From: Collinsella sp.
GTDB taxonomy: Bacteria; Actinomycetota; Coriobacteriia; Coriobacteriales; Coriobacteriaceae
Assembly (NCBI GenBank): GCA_019419545.1
Contig: DXZT01000054.1
Span: forward strand, 8,791 to 72,790
Length of the DNA stretch: 64,000 bases
Direction: 5' to 3'
Position 1 is the stretch's first letter; each line of letters opens with the position of its first letter. Position numbers and translations under genes: made by a program. The notes beneath the pieces are model-generated. The model was not told the DNA's origin. It saw only the letters and a list, made by a program, of their open reading frames with translations, and ran no database searches. Positions 50,101 through 58,471 of this stretch are shown here, piece by piece.

Positions 50101-53100
50101 CGGCGACCATCTGGTCAATCGCGTCGTTAAAGGCCTCATCGACATCATTAAACGAGTTATCCATCATATACTCGTGCCACTGCTGCACGGCATTCGAGAA
50201 CTCCTGCTGGCGCTCCTCGGCCGCGGCGGAATGCTTTTTGGCCGAAGCGTTGGCATCAAAACTCAGCATGGTCATAAGCTGAGCATTGGAGATGCGGTAG
50301 GTCTGCGGCATAAAGATCTGCTCAAAGTTTCCGCAGTTCACATAGGTCGAGTCATTCGCCTTGTTAAACTCGTCGAGCAGTTTAAGGTAGCCCTCGTCCA
50401 CATACTCCGCCACATAGCGCACACGGGTGCCCTCGCGCGACTTTTGAGTCAGAGGAATCGTCACCGTCTTGCCATCCACGCAGTCCACGTACAGGTCGAG
50501 CGTGTCGGCAGCCTCTTCGTTTCCCACCTCGAGCGTGATATCGAACGTCCAGTAGGCGTTCTTCTTTTGCGGCAGATGATGGAAGGTCCACAGGCTCTTG
50601 CCGGTGTCCTTGCCGTCCTTGACCAGGCTTTGCGTACCGCCACGATACGTCACATCAAAGTTCCAGACCGAAGCGGCCGGAACATAGCGCACATAATTGC
50701 GAGCCGTCACCTCTGCGGCAGCGGCGGCGACGTCGGTCGAGCCCACGCGCGCCTCGAGCGTCACGCGCTCGGCGGCAAGCGTATCCTGCGGCAGGTCGTA
50801 TTCAATCTTGGCACGGCCGAGTTTATTGGTCTTGCCAGTGTACTTTGCGGCCGAGGCGCCCGTGCCCACGGTAAGCTGCACGCTTTTGCCGGGCGCTGCG
50901 TATACGTAGACCACATTGCTCAATAGACTATGGACATTGGTGCTGTCGACCTCGATGCGCGATCCGCTAACCTCGAGTGTGGTGCTTCCCAGCGGCAATG
51001 TCACCTCGCCCAGCGTAATGAACGGCGAGATGGCATAGGTGCCCGCGGCCTTAGGCTTAAAGCGCACAAACACATCGGCGCCCTTGCCCTTCTTCATATC
51101 GAAAACGAGGTTGTCGCCCTCCCAAGTTGTGTCAGCCCACATGGCATCGGAGCTGGCGCCGGCTTCGCGAGCGCCTGCGGACACATCCTCGACGGCATCC
51201 TTGGCCAGCGGAATCTCAATCTTGGCAGCCTGGCTGTCCTTGAGCTCGTAATGAATGCGCAACTCGGTCTCCACGCCAACGACCGCGGACGAATCAGCGA
51301 TAACCGAGCCCGCCGTCAGCCCGCGCTCGACACGATACGTCTCCACGTCAAACGCGGGAACGTCGAGCGTCACGTCGAGCTGTTTGCCGTCCTCAATCTT
51401 CACCTGCTTTTGCGCGATATGCTTACCCACGGTCAGCCCTAGGCGGCTAAACGTGGAATAGCTCGTCGCCTGGATGTCGTAGCTCGTCTTGTTAAAGGCG
51501 ACGATGGTGTACGAACCGGCCTTAAGGCGCGGCGTCTCGGCCTTCATGATGGGCGTGGTGCCATCGTCTTCGTAACCCATCAGATAGGTGACACCGTCGG
51601 CAACTAGCTTGCCGTCGGACGTACGGAACACCAGCACGCGGTTGGCGCCCTGGTAGTCGCCCTTGGTCGTGACCGTCGCCGTACCCCAGGGCTTCAAGTC
51701 GATATCGACCTTGCCGGCCGAAGGTTTCACCGTCGCCGTCGCCCCACCCAGTCTGAGACTGTCTTTGGGCTCGAGCGTTATCTCCAGATCCTGGTCCGCG
51801 TCGGCAATGGCCTGCGACACCACGAGCGCTGTGCCCTGGATACGGTAGTCGTTTTCCTTGTCACCCTTGGCGGGCTTAAGCGTCTTGCCGCCGCTCTTCA
51901 CTATCAGATCGATGTTATCGAGACTATCGAGCTCAATGCGTTCGGTCTTATCCTGGCCTGCGACCGGTTCGAGATAGGCCACATTGAGTTCAATCGCGCG
52001 CGAAGTCGGAATCTTGGTAAAGTCCTCCGCCTTAATCTCTCCGATATTCCATGTGCCCGTCATCTGGTCGCCCGGGCGCGCCAGCACCATGTCATAGTAA
52101 CCGCTGAGCGAAATGCGCAGGGTGGCTGCTGCCTTGGAGAGAGCGTCCGCTGTAAAGCTGCCGTCATCGCCAACCGCCAGCGGCGTGGACTGCCCCGCCT
52201 GCACGAGTGTAGCCGTCGCGCTCTGGGGAAGTTTGCCCGTCACCTGGGCCGCCTCGCCCATCCACTCAAACGTGTAGGCAGGCTTCGAGGAATCGACGGA
52301 GTCCTTGCGATCGGCCACGGCATCGGCAAGCTTTTTGACCATCGAGGGGTTGCCAGCCGAATCGGTCGCATAGGCATAGATGGTCTGGCCTTCACTAAAG
52401 GGAATCGCATACGTTACGTCATCGATTGTCACGCGCTCATTATAGTCGCCCGGATAGCCCGCCTCACCAAACTGAAGATCGGGATTCATCACGCGCAGGG
52501 CAACGGCATTATGGTTCGTCTCGTTTCCGTATCTCGTGTTCTCAAAAGCTCCCCATTCTATCATTTCCACGCTTTTGGGTAGCACAATCTCTTTGCCGGC
52601 AATCGCAGGATCAAGAGAGGCGAACGCGAGCGCCCCGATAGATTTGACACCATCGCCAATCGTCACCGACGACACAAAGGAGCACCCACAAAATGCATAG
52701 TGCCCGATCCGCTCCACCGTGCCCGGCACATTGATCTGCGTAAAGGTGAGTACCGTTGTATCCGAGACATAGAACTGCGGCACGCCGCAATTGGCGAAGG
52801 CACGATAGTCGATAGTCTTAACCGAAGGTGGCAGCGTTGCCACCACATTGTCGTCAAGCTGTTCGCAGCCCTCAAAGGCCTGCTCGGGAATCGTGGTAAA
52901 GGCCGCGTTATTGGGCCAGGTCACCGTCTGAAGCGTCTTGCTTCCGGTAAACGCATTCCAGCCCAACTCCTCAACCGAATCGGGCAGTGCGATTTCCTTG
53001 ATGCTGCTGCCTCCCAGGCCGCCAACGGTGCGGACGTGCGAATCGGGGGCGAAGGTGACCGATGTGAGAGTGGGCTTTCCCATGCCCCTAAGGCTTACGA

Positions 53101-53698
53101 CATGCTTGCCGTCGATGGTCGAGGGCACCTCCAACGTGGTAATGCCCGCGTCGCCATACTCGATAGAAATTTCGTTGGTGAGGCTATCAATCGAGAAGTA
53201 GTACTGCGCGGGGGTCTGCTCGCCGGCCACGTAGCCATCGTCGTATTCGTCCTTTACGCCCGTGGCGCCCTTCGAGGTTGCCCAGAGTTCAAGCTCCTCG
53301 TTCCAGGTTGCCTCGGTGTCGGCGGTTTCCTCTTGCTCCTGCTGTTCGGCGAGTTCCTTGCCCTCGACAAGATCGGTGGCAAGCGTACCCGCAGGTGTGC
53401 TCTCGGTCTGTCCGGCGCCCGTCAGGCCCGCCGCCGATGCAATCTCGGAGGCCGGGGGCGTAGGGGTGTCACCGGCCTCGAGCGCTGTGGGGTCGGCAGC
53501 GTTGGCGGCATCGGCATCGGGCGCGGCGTCGGCGGGGTCGGCGGCGTCTACTTGGTCGACATCCGTCTGCACAAAGGTGCTATCGGTGGTGAGCACCTCA
53601 GCAAACGCGCCCACAGGCAACGAGCCCGTCACCATAGTGAGGGTCACCGCGGCAATGGTCAGGCGGCGGCAAAGCGCTCGAACAGTAGTCCACCTCAT
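47105..53698 (-). CDS. Large LRR-type surface protein with LASTG anchor
   Basis: About 2197 residues. Signal peptide (1-35, ending GAFA), acidic low-complexity stretch, then BspA-type leucine-rich repeats (about 170-420; units like VKSIGALAFASL). Next come several beta-sandwich-like domains and a long helical region (about 1130-1700). A carboxypeptidase-regulatory-like domain follows (GATVELWS...GADGAYNW), then a bacterial Ig-like domain and a chitobiase-C-like domain with TTNDTCPC. A Pro-Glu/Lys stalk ends in LASTG (2163-2167), a hydrophobic helix and KRRKR. LASTG departs from LPXTG at position 2, so anchoring by a variant sortase is likely. ATG 53698 has AAAGGA upstream. Probable adhesin. 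Confidence 0.88.
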   Translation of the reverse strand: MRWTTVRALCRRLTIAAVTLTMVTGSLPVGAFAEVLTTDSTFVQTDVDQVDAADPADAAPDADAANAADPTALEAGDTPTPPASEIASAAGLTGAGQTESTPAGTLATDLVEGKELAEQQEQEETADTEATWNEELELWATSKGATGVKDEYDDGYVAGEQTPAQYYFSIDSLTNEISIEYGDAGITTLEVPSTIDGKHVVSLRGMGKPTLTSVTFAPDSHVRTVGGLGGSSIKEIALPDSVEELGWNAFTGSKTLQTVTWPNNAAFTTIPEQAFEGCEQLDDNVVATLPPSVKTIDYRAFANCGVPQFYVSDTTVLTFTQINVPGTVERIGHYAFCGCSFVSSVTIGDGVKSIGALAFASLDPAIAGKEIVLPKSVEMIEWGAFENTRYGNETNHNAVALRVMNPDLQFGEAGYPGDYNERVTIDDVTYAIPFSEGQTIYAYATDSAGNPSMVKKLADAVADRKDSVDSSKPAYTFEWMGEAAQVTGKLPQSATATLVQAGQSTPLAVGDDGSFTADALSKAAATLRISLSGYYDMVLARPGDQMTGTWNIGEIKAEDFTKIPTSRAIELNVAYLEPVAGQDKTERIELDSLDNIDLIVKSGGKTLKPAKGDKENDYRIQGTALVVSQAIADADQDLEITLEPKDSLRLGGATATVKPSAGKVDIDLKPWGTATVTTKGDYQGANRVLVFRTSDGKLVADGVTYLMGYEDDGTTPIMKAETPRLKAGSYTIVAFNKTSYDIQATSYSTFSRLGLTVGKHIAQKQVKIEDGKQLDVTLDVPAFDVETYRVERGLTAGSVIADSSAVVGVETELRIHYELKDSQAAKIEIPLAKDAVEDVSAGAREAGASSDAMWADTTWEGDNLVFDMKKGKGADVFVRFKPKAAGTYAISPFITLGEVTLPLGSTTLEVSGSRIEVDSTNVHSLLSNVVYVYAAPGKSVQLTVGTGASAAKYTGKTNKLGRAKIEYDLPQDTLAAERVTLEARVGSTDVAAAAAEVTARNYVRYVPAASVWNFDVTYRGGTQSLVKDGKDTGKSLWTFHHLPQKKNAYWTFDITLEVGNEEAADTLDLYVDCVDGKTVTIPLTQKSREGTRVRYVAEYVDEGYLKLLDEFNKANDSTYVNCGNFEQIFMPQTYRISNAQLMTMLSFDANASAKKHSAAAEERQQEFSNAVQQWHEYMMDNSFNDVDEAFNDAIDQMVADALAEEDEDGKDEGGNARKARRAPAASDGKGDDAGNDEAAQFAAELKAAVGGSSALLTKQGDSYGVNVDKMIFEDAYGTGEDWYQELASAQGASAADAAAIKELVDHASRAEFIAQQAEDLVGQSMGIGQLNQYGSWNDATAAALNKCAGIKASEYNGQSTSGFNDLGQALGSSLSYKAADDDTVKGFKVAAPDGDETAYIESEFIENSNNNKNQALLFNSIAMQCDILDNLYDNWNVVHSLNNSTIRGWLMAWKRNGDVSAHMKLIRTIRSLKSYKIECEMFGQVFKTDAWKAAGQAFPAATQGIGIFTGIYGVNDASKNWENVNVRMQKVKGEREGYELQHTRLLAKPEKTEDDWKCIYALRDAMEKARAFEDLLYRQLCHDSTDVAVGSIMTIAGVLTAGSAGTVVGAAYDAASTSVGSERAIKLTNAECAYDVACEQVERACQNRITVNWGELTDAEVYKANKDGLISDEKMQSIFEARYRNVAAKAAPDPAGVVYEGLLSNTVEGATVELWSADDAAGTNAVRWDAEEYEQDNPLATGADGAYNWNTPTGWYQVRVTKDGYEEARSAWLRVPPIQTEVNIGLVSTAAPEVASAHAYTDCVEVEFTQYMDASDDALVALCAQGLGDVTYTWLDKQDDPNGKPLSRVLRIRYADAREAGSTVSFELDGARNYAGKAMARWASGELVVGVRADKLKLNVEQAVTMLEGGDFELVAHVTDKAGKPFAGAKASVGLESTAICSVDAAQAVTGEDGAATFVLHGALPGLTTLTAAVDGTALSKQVDVRVSAEAVRPVRPVATIGATTFGAWSPKENYITVPKGTKLELSAEDGTTIWYTTNDTCPCRDEGRVKYTEPIALDSNMYVRIAAQRPGMSYSEYSERLNITITVTDEATPDPEPEPGPKPEPKPEPKPTPGGGEQGGGADGSGGTGAPAGGSTSTTTTVTTDKSKGKGENGKKSGGTELASTGDSTAMTVAALGIAGATVAAAGIAATKRRKR

Positions 53699-53759
53699 GG
53701 TCGTTCCTTTCCTGCGAACCAAAAGTCATCCAGCGTAATCGTTGTCCAAAAACAAAGCG

Positions 53760-53791
53760 AACGGTAGGTTCATATAAACGAACCTACCGTT
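53760..53791. promoter_or_regulatory. AACGGTAGGTTC palindrome upstream of the LRR gene
   Basis: Perfect 12-nt arms (AACGGTAGGTTC and GAACCTACCGTT) around an 8-base loop, about 60 bases before the start, followed by TCTACCTGCG. The next surface gene has an equivalent palindrome at 56537-56564. Confidence 0.6.
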
Positions 53792-53803
53792 CTACCTGCG
53801 CAA

Positions 53804-53839
53804 ACCGCCACAAAGGGGACAGGCACCTTTGCGGTGGTC
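53804..53839. repeat. CCACAAAGG palindrome with GGGGACAGGCACC
   Basis: ACCGCCACAAAGG and CCTTTGCGGTGGT arms (two mismatches) in the 336-base gap between the LRR gene and the next surface gene. Confidence 0.75.
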
Positions 53840-53861
53840 CTGGACTCGGCCGGCCAGTTTG

Positions 53862-53997
53862 TCTCAATCTGTAACAGTTAGAGGCCAAATTCCTCGCTAC
53901 GTGTTACAGATCGAGACGTTAGGTTGGCAGCCGAACAGTTCATCTCAATCTGTAACACCTGAAGCCCAAATATCTGGCTTGGTGTTACAGATTGAGA
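53862..53997. repeat. Hairpin array C: two 55-nt units, period 81
   Basis: Units at 53862-53916 and 53943-53997. The first is nearly identical to unit 2 of array B, including its inner loop and flank. The array ends GATTTTGT, 37 bases before the next stop codon, as array B does. Confidence 0.9.
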
Positions 53998-54034
53998 TTT
54001 TGTAAAAGCCGAGGATAGGCGCCGCCACCAAAAC

Positions 54035-56440
54035 CTAACGCTTGCGGCGCTTGGTCGCGGCGATGCCGGCGGCGGCTACGGTTGCGCCGGCGATACCTAG
54101 GGCGGCGACCGTCATCGCGGTGGTATCCCCCGTGGTAGCCAGGACAGCATCGCCCTTCTTGGCCTGCGTGGTTTTCTCAACCGTCTTGATCGTGGCGGTT
54201 GTCGTGGCCGGCTTGGCCGCGGGCTTCACCTCGGGCTTGGCCGCGGGCTTCACCTCGGGCTTGGCCGCGGGCTTCACCCCAGGCTGCGGCGTCGGCTTGG
54301 GATCCGGCGTAGGCTGCGGATCGGGAGCGGGCGTGGCTTCGGGCGTAAAGGTCAGATCGGTGTTGAGCCACAGGGTGTAGATCCAGCCGCTGTCCTCATC
54401 GGATACGCTATCCGCGACCTGGTAGCCGCACTCCTGGCCGTTGATCACCAGCTTGGTGTCGGGCGTAAAGTAGAAGCCGCGCGCGGACTTGAGGTAGATA
54501 CCGTAGCGATAGGTCACGCCGGGCTTAAAGACATCGATGTGATTCGTGATGTTCTGATCCCAGAACTTCTGAGAGTTCACTTCGCTGCCATCGCTGCCCG
54601 TCCAGAACTCACACTGAGGAAGGGAGTTGGAACCCGTCGGAACATTCGCCGTAAAGACCGACTTATCGCCCGCCTTGAAGGTGGTCGTGGCGCCGTTGAT
54701 CTCGATAACGTCGATGGCCCGCCATTCGTCGATCGGCTGCTCGCACAGCATATTGTCAGCGTTTGGCGCGAAGACGCCGTTGACGGTCTTGATGTGGTGC
54801 ACCCAATGGCCGTTGACGTTCATTTCGCAGCCATCAGACACGGTATTGTCGCCCTTGAGCCTCAGCTCAACGGAGTACATGTAGAACTTGCCCTCCTCGA
54901 AGTGGTCAATCTTCTTCATGCCCGGCGTGTACTTTGCGGGGTCGGAATACCAGAAGGCAACGGGCTTGAGCTCCGCAGGGTCGCTGCCGTCCATCTCTTC
55001 CCAGCACTCATAGGCGATCTCATACTTATCGGCATCGGCGGCAGGAATCGTCGCGGTCGCACGCGGCGCCTCGCCGGGCGCGTAGTCGATTTTCACATCG
55101 TTGACGTTTAGATTCTCAAGAGCTTCGTTTTCCGACGAAGCAGGCATCGTAATTGTTTTAATAGCAGGGACATACAGGAATTCTCCGCTTAGACTCGACT
55201 TTACGGTTTCCCCGTTTACGGTAACAACGGTTTCATCGCTGAAGGAATATCCGTCTTTTGGCTTCAGCATAAGAGAATACACGTACTCTTTCCCGCTTTT
55301 AAACTTTGTAATAGTCGGCAGGGAACCATGTGAGCCGTTATCGGAATACCAGGCAGCAACGGGTTCGTTGTTTTCAAATTCCTGCCAGCATTCATAAGCG
55401 ATTTCGTATTTATCTGCATCGTAGTTAGGGACACCTGCCGTCGCCTGCGGACCAGTATCCAGCTGCCAATTGAAGTTCGTATTCTGAACATTGGCAAAGG
55501 AGACGGATTCCGATTCTGATTCCGCTGCCGGGATAACAAGGCACGCCCTCTCGTAGACATGGGTGCGGGTGTAGTAGTCATCCCGGATCTCGTTAATAGT
55601 GGGTTTCCCGGTCGCCTCGGTGTCTCCTTTAAAGGCGTCGTCCGGATCACCGATGATGATATTCCCGGGCTCTGTACCCGTATACGTAAGCTTGGATCCA
55701 TCATAGGTGGTCGTCATCTTGGACTTATTCTCTTTGTACTCCGTAAAGTACTTCTGCTCCTCCTTCTGTCTCTGAATCTTGCTGATATCCAGGGTAAGCG
55801 TTGTTTTATTGCTCGCACTGTCATACGCCGCATGGACGATCAAGTCCCCCAGGCCGATAAAAGTCAAAGCGCTACCATCGAGAGCAGACTGGTCTCCATC
55901 TACAAGGGCAATCCCCTCCACATACTCAATCGTTTCTTCTTTCTTGATGTCGGTGTAATTGTTCCGCACCGTAATATTGACCCTAACGCCGCTGCCGCCA
56001 ACAACATCGGTCACACCGCAGGACATGATGGCGTCATTCGCCGGCGTGGCGGCGTTGTCGCTGGGAGTATTTTGTTCAGCGGGTGCCGCATCGTTGGATT
56101 CATCGGTGGCGCCAGTCGGGGCCGTCTGCTGAGGCTCAACGGTGGCTTGCGCCGCCGGAGCAGCATCGGTTGCAGGCGCGGCCGAAGCAGCTGGTGCGGT
56201 CGTTGCAGCCGTATCCCCCGCAACCGTCGGCGTCACCGGAGCTGCGGCAACCTCATCCGTCCCAGCGGCGGGATCGGCGCATTCCGTCGCCAGCGCCACG
56301 CTCGGCAGCAGCAGCTGACCGACCATAAGCGCGCACGCGCCGGCGCAAGCTATTTTGGCACCCACACAACGCCAGGTACCGTGAACCAGCGAGCAGGTGG
56401 ACTCACGTTGAGCTTGCTTGTCAAAGTGGCTTCCGTTCAT
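54035..56440 (-). CDS. Surface protein with LATTG anchor and duplicated domain
   Basis: About 801 residues. The signal region (HGTWRCVGAKIACAGACALM...LLPSVALA) is shared with the next gene. After an Ala/Thr/Pro-rich segment come an unknown beta-rich domain and two or three homologous units, each with DKYEIAYECW near its start, VA(A/F)WYSD and VNG near its end. A stalk of KPAAKPEV-type octapeptides (three copies in DNA) leads to LATTG (767-771), a helix and KRRKR. The last 35 residues match the LRR protein almost exactly. ATG 56440 has AAGGAGG seven bases upstream. The ligand is unknown; a wall-attached adhesin or pilus-like component is likely. Confidence 0.83.
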   Translation of the reverse strand: MNGSHFDKQAQRESTCSLVHGTWRCVGAKIACAGACALMVGQLLLPSVALATECADPAAGTDEVAAAPVTPTVAGDTAATTAPAASAAPATDAAPAAQATVEPQQTAPTGATDESNDAAPAEQNTPSDNAATPANDAIMSCGVTDVVGGSGVRVNITVRNNYTDIKKEETIEYVEGIALVDGDQSALDGSALTFIGLGDLIVHAAYDSASNKTTLTLDISKIQRQKEEQKYFTEYKENKSKMTTTYDGSKLTYTGTEPGNIIIGDPDDAFKGDTEATGKPTINEIRDDYYTRTHVYERACLVIPAAESESESVSFANVQNTNFNWQLDTGPQATAGVPNYDADKYEIAYECWQEFENNEPVAAWYSDNGSHGSLPTITKFKSGKEYVYSLMLKPKDGYSFSDETVVTVNGETVKSSLSGEFLYVPAIKTITMPASSENEALENLNVNDVKIDYAPGEAPRATATIPAADADKYEIAYECWEEMDGSDPAELKPVAFWYSDPAKYTPGMKKIDHFEEGKFYMYSVELRLKGDNTVSDGCEMNVNGHWVHHIKTVNGVFAPNADNMLCEQPIDEWRAIDVIEINGATTTFKAGDKSVFTANVPTGSNSLPQCEFWTGSDGSEVNSQKFWDQNITNHIDVFKPGVTYRYGIYLKSARGFYFTPDTKLVINGQECGYQVADSVSDEDSGWIYTLWLNTDLTFTPEATPAPDPQPTPDPKPTPQPGVKPAAKPEVKPAAKPEVKPAAKPATTTATIKTVEKTTQAKKGDAVLATTGDTTAMTVAALGIAGATVAAAGIAATKRRKR
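54210..54281. repeat. 24-nt tandem repeat in the stalk coding region
   Basis: Three nearly exact copies of a 24-base unit encoding KPAAKPEV. The length is a multiple of three, so copy-number changes would keep the frame. Confidence 0.75.
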
Positions 56441-56466
56441 AACGGCCTCCTTGGTCGTAGGGACAT

Positions 56467-56501
56467 ACCACCACAAAGGCGCCTGTCCCCTTTGTGGTGG
56501 T
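56467..56501. repeat. Perfect ACCACCACAAAGG palindrome
   Basis: 13-nt perfect arms around CGCCTGTCC, 27 bases upstream of the surface-protein start, overlapping its likely 5' leader. Confidence 0.8.
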
Positions 56502-56536
56502 CCTGTACAACCAAGATGTGCCAAAAGACTCCGTAT

Positions 56537-56564
56537 GCCTAGGTTCGTAGATGCGAACCTAGGC
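56537..56564. promoter_or_regulatory. GCCTAGGTTCG palindrome upstream of the surface gene
   Basis: Perfect 11-nt arms around a 6-base loop, followed by TCTACCTGCGG. It shares the AGGTTC/GAACCT core and the trailing motif with 53760-53791. Confidence 0.6.
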
Positions 56565-56586
56565 CTCTACCTGCGGAAATACAAAG

Positions 56587-56622
56587 AGCCGCCGCGAGGG
56601 CATTTGTGCTCGTGCGGCGGCT
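56587..56622 (-). terminator. Terminator of the LAATG surface gene
   Basis: AGCCGCCGC pairs with GCGGCGGCT; on the minus strand the stem is followed by CTTTGTATTT. Confidence 0.75.
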
Positions 56623-56645
56623 GAAAATGGCTATGAAAGCTTGCA

Positions 56646-58256
56646 CTAGCGGTTGCGGCGCTTGGATGCGACGAAGCCGGCGCCGATGACGGACGCACCG
56701 GCAATGCCGAGGGCTGTCGCCGCCATCGCAGCGCTATCGCCCGTGGCGGCCAGGGCGCCGGAAGCGTTTTTGGCAGCAGCAGTCTTGGTCGTAACGGTCT
56801 TGGTGACCGTCGTGGTGGTCTTTGCATCCTTGTCTACGGGCTTGAGGTCAGGCTTCTGCTCGGGATTGGGCATGGGATCGGGCTCCGGAGCCGGCTCGGG
56901 GTCCGGCGTTGGGTCCGGCTCCTGCCCGTCTCCAAAATCAATCGCCACATCATGGGCGACCTCGGCAGAACCGACGATATCCGAAATCGCAGACGAACCG
57001 GCAACACCGATGACCTGCCCGTTCTGGGAACTCGGCCATTGCCCCGTATCGACAACCTTTTTCACATCGCGCACGGCACCGTCCGTCGGAATCGTAATCG
57101 TCGCGTTTCCTCGTAAATCAATCATCGCGGCACGGAACAGTATCGCATTCGCGCCGTTGCGGTTGATCGCATAGATCCCCGCAGTCGCGCCCGAAGCCTC
57201 AATCTTCGATTTGAAAATCTGGATACGCGGCGTTTCGGACCTGGTGTTTGCCTCTGCCATGATTCCAAAACTTTGATTGCGAGCGGCGGCGGGGCCGCTT
57301 GCGGCAGACAGGCTTCGAGACGTGAGGTTCGACTTCTCGACAAGCATCCACACCGCACCGTCTTGCGAGCGTGCGCTGATACCCGCCGAGAGCGAAGCCG
57401 CACTACCAGCCGAAAGCGTGACATCGGCTCCGTTGACGATTTTCATGAGGGTATTCTTCTTGATGCCAAACGTATTGATGCACGCGGAAACCTGCCAGGC
57501 ATCGGCTGTCTTGATCGACAGATTGGCGGCATCGATGGTGACATCGGCGCCGTGCTCATAAGCGGAATCCGGCTCTTCCTGCTCGCCTTCCTGGGCAGCG
57601 TGTCTGTTTGGAATGTTATCAGCAAGGATACCGCAGATGCCCTCCGCTGGACGCCAAGATCCTTCTGCCGATTTCGCCTCGATTTTGACATCGGCGCCCT
57701 TATCGATCGTCACGCTGCCGGCCGTCGCGCGAATGCCCGTCACCTTGCCCGCTGCGCCCGAAGCCGTCACGTTGACGTTGGCGCCGCTAATGGTCACATC
57801 GCCGCCGGTCCTGCCGTCTCCCGACGCCGCAATCACATCGGTCTGGGCCGTCGCGTTGAGAGTCCCGTCGCCGTTAATGGCAAGGTTACCGTTCTTAACA
57901 GCAATGGCGCTCTGACCGGCATCGGCCGTGATGGTGTTGGTGCCCGTCACGCCGATGGTGAGGTTGCCCTTGGCGCCGATGGAGCCGCCGTCGTAGCCGT
58001 TGAGCTTCATGTCGTTAGCGCCATCCCAGGACCAGGTTCCTGCCTCGTCGCCGGCAGCGGTGCCCGCGTCGTACTGCGTGCCGCCCACGTTGACCCAGTC
58101 GGCGGCGAGCGCCACGCTCGGCAGCAGCAGCTGGCCGGCCATGAGCACGCAGGCCCCCACGCAGGCGAGTTTTGCGCCCACGCGGCGCCATGTTCCGTGG
58201 GAGAGCGAGCACGCGCGGCCGCGGTCGATTGGGTTGTCATGGATTTGCTTTCGCAT
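56646..58256 (-). CDS. Surface protein with beta-helix-like carbohydrate-binding region and LAATG anchor
   Basis: About 536 residues. The signal region repeats the HGTWRRVGAKLACVGACVLM...LLPSVALA pattern of the upstream gene. The body (60-430) consists of short beta-strand repeats with GDVTISGANVNV and GSVTIDKGADVKIEA-type units. These are typical of the Cthe_2159/DUF4353 carbohydrate-binding or right-handed beta-helix class. A Pro/Asp/Glu stalk, LAATG (502-506), a helix and KRRNR end the protein. ATG 58256 has AAGGAGG at good spacing. Glycan binding is inferred from fold type only. It is separate from the next surface gene by a terminator. Confidence 0.82.
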   Translation of the reverse strand: MRKQIHDNPIDRGRACSLSHGTWRRVGAKLACVGACVLMAGQLLLPSVALAADWVNVGGTQYDAGTAAGDEAGTWSWDGANDMKLNGYDGGSIGAKGNLTIGVTGTNTITADAGQSAIAVKNGNLAINGDGTLNATAQTDVIAASGDGRTGGDVTISGANVNVTASGAAGKVTGIRATAGSVTIDKGADVKIEAKSAEGSWRPAEGICGILADNIPNRHAAQEGEQEEPDSAYEHGADVTIDAANLSIKTADAWQVSACINTFGIKKNTLMKIVNGADVTLSAGSAASLSAGISARSQDGAVWMLVEKSNLTSRSLSAASGPAAARNQSFGIMAEANTRSETPRIQIFKSKIEASGATAGIYAINRNGANAILFRAAMIDLRGNATITIPTDGAVRDVKKVVDTGQWPSSQNGQVIGVAGSSAISDIVGSAEVAHDVAIDFGDGQEPDPTPDPEPAPEPDPMPNPEQKPDLKPVDKDAKTTTTVTKTVTTKTAAAKNASGALAATGDSAAMAATALGIAGASVIGAGFVASKRRNR

Positions 58257-58428
58257 GTGAGCCTCCTTGTCGTAAGGGGTGCCTCTGTAACACCATGTTA
58301 CGGGAAGATAGCCGGATCCCGGGGCACAAATTCTCAAGTGGCGCATCTGCCAGCGCAAAAGGCAACGAGCATGCGATTGCCAAGCGCGCCCCGCCCCCCC
58401 GAAAGGCCCACCCCCTACCGACTTGGTC

Positions 58429-58434
58429 TACAAT
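58429..58434 (+). promoter_or_regulatory. -10 element TACAAT before the LuxR-type gene
   Basis: GTCTACAATCG, about 38 bases upstream of the TTG start. Confidence 0.5.
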
Positions 58435-58471
58435 CGAGGACACAATCATTCGTCCATCCAAAGGACCGTTC

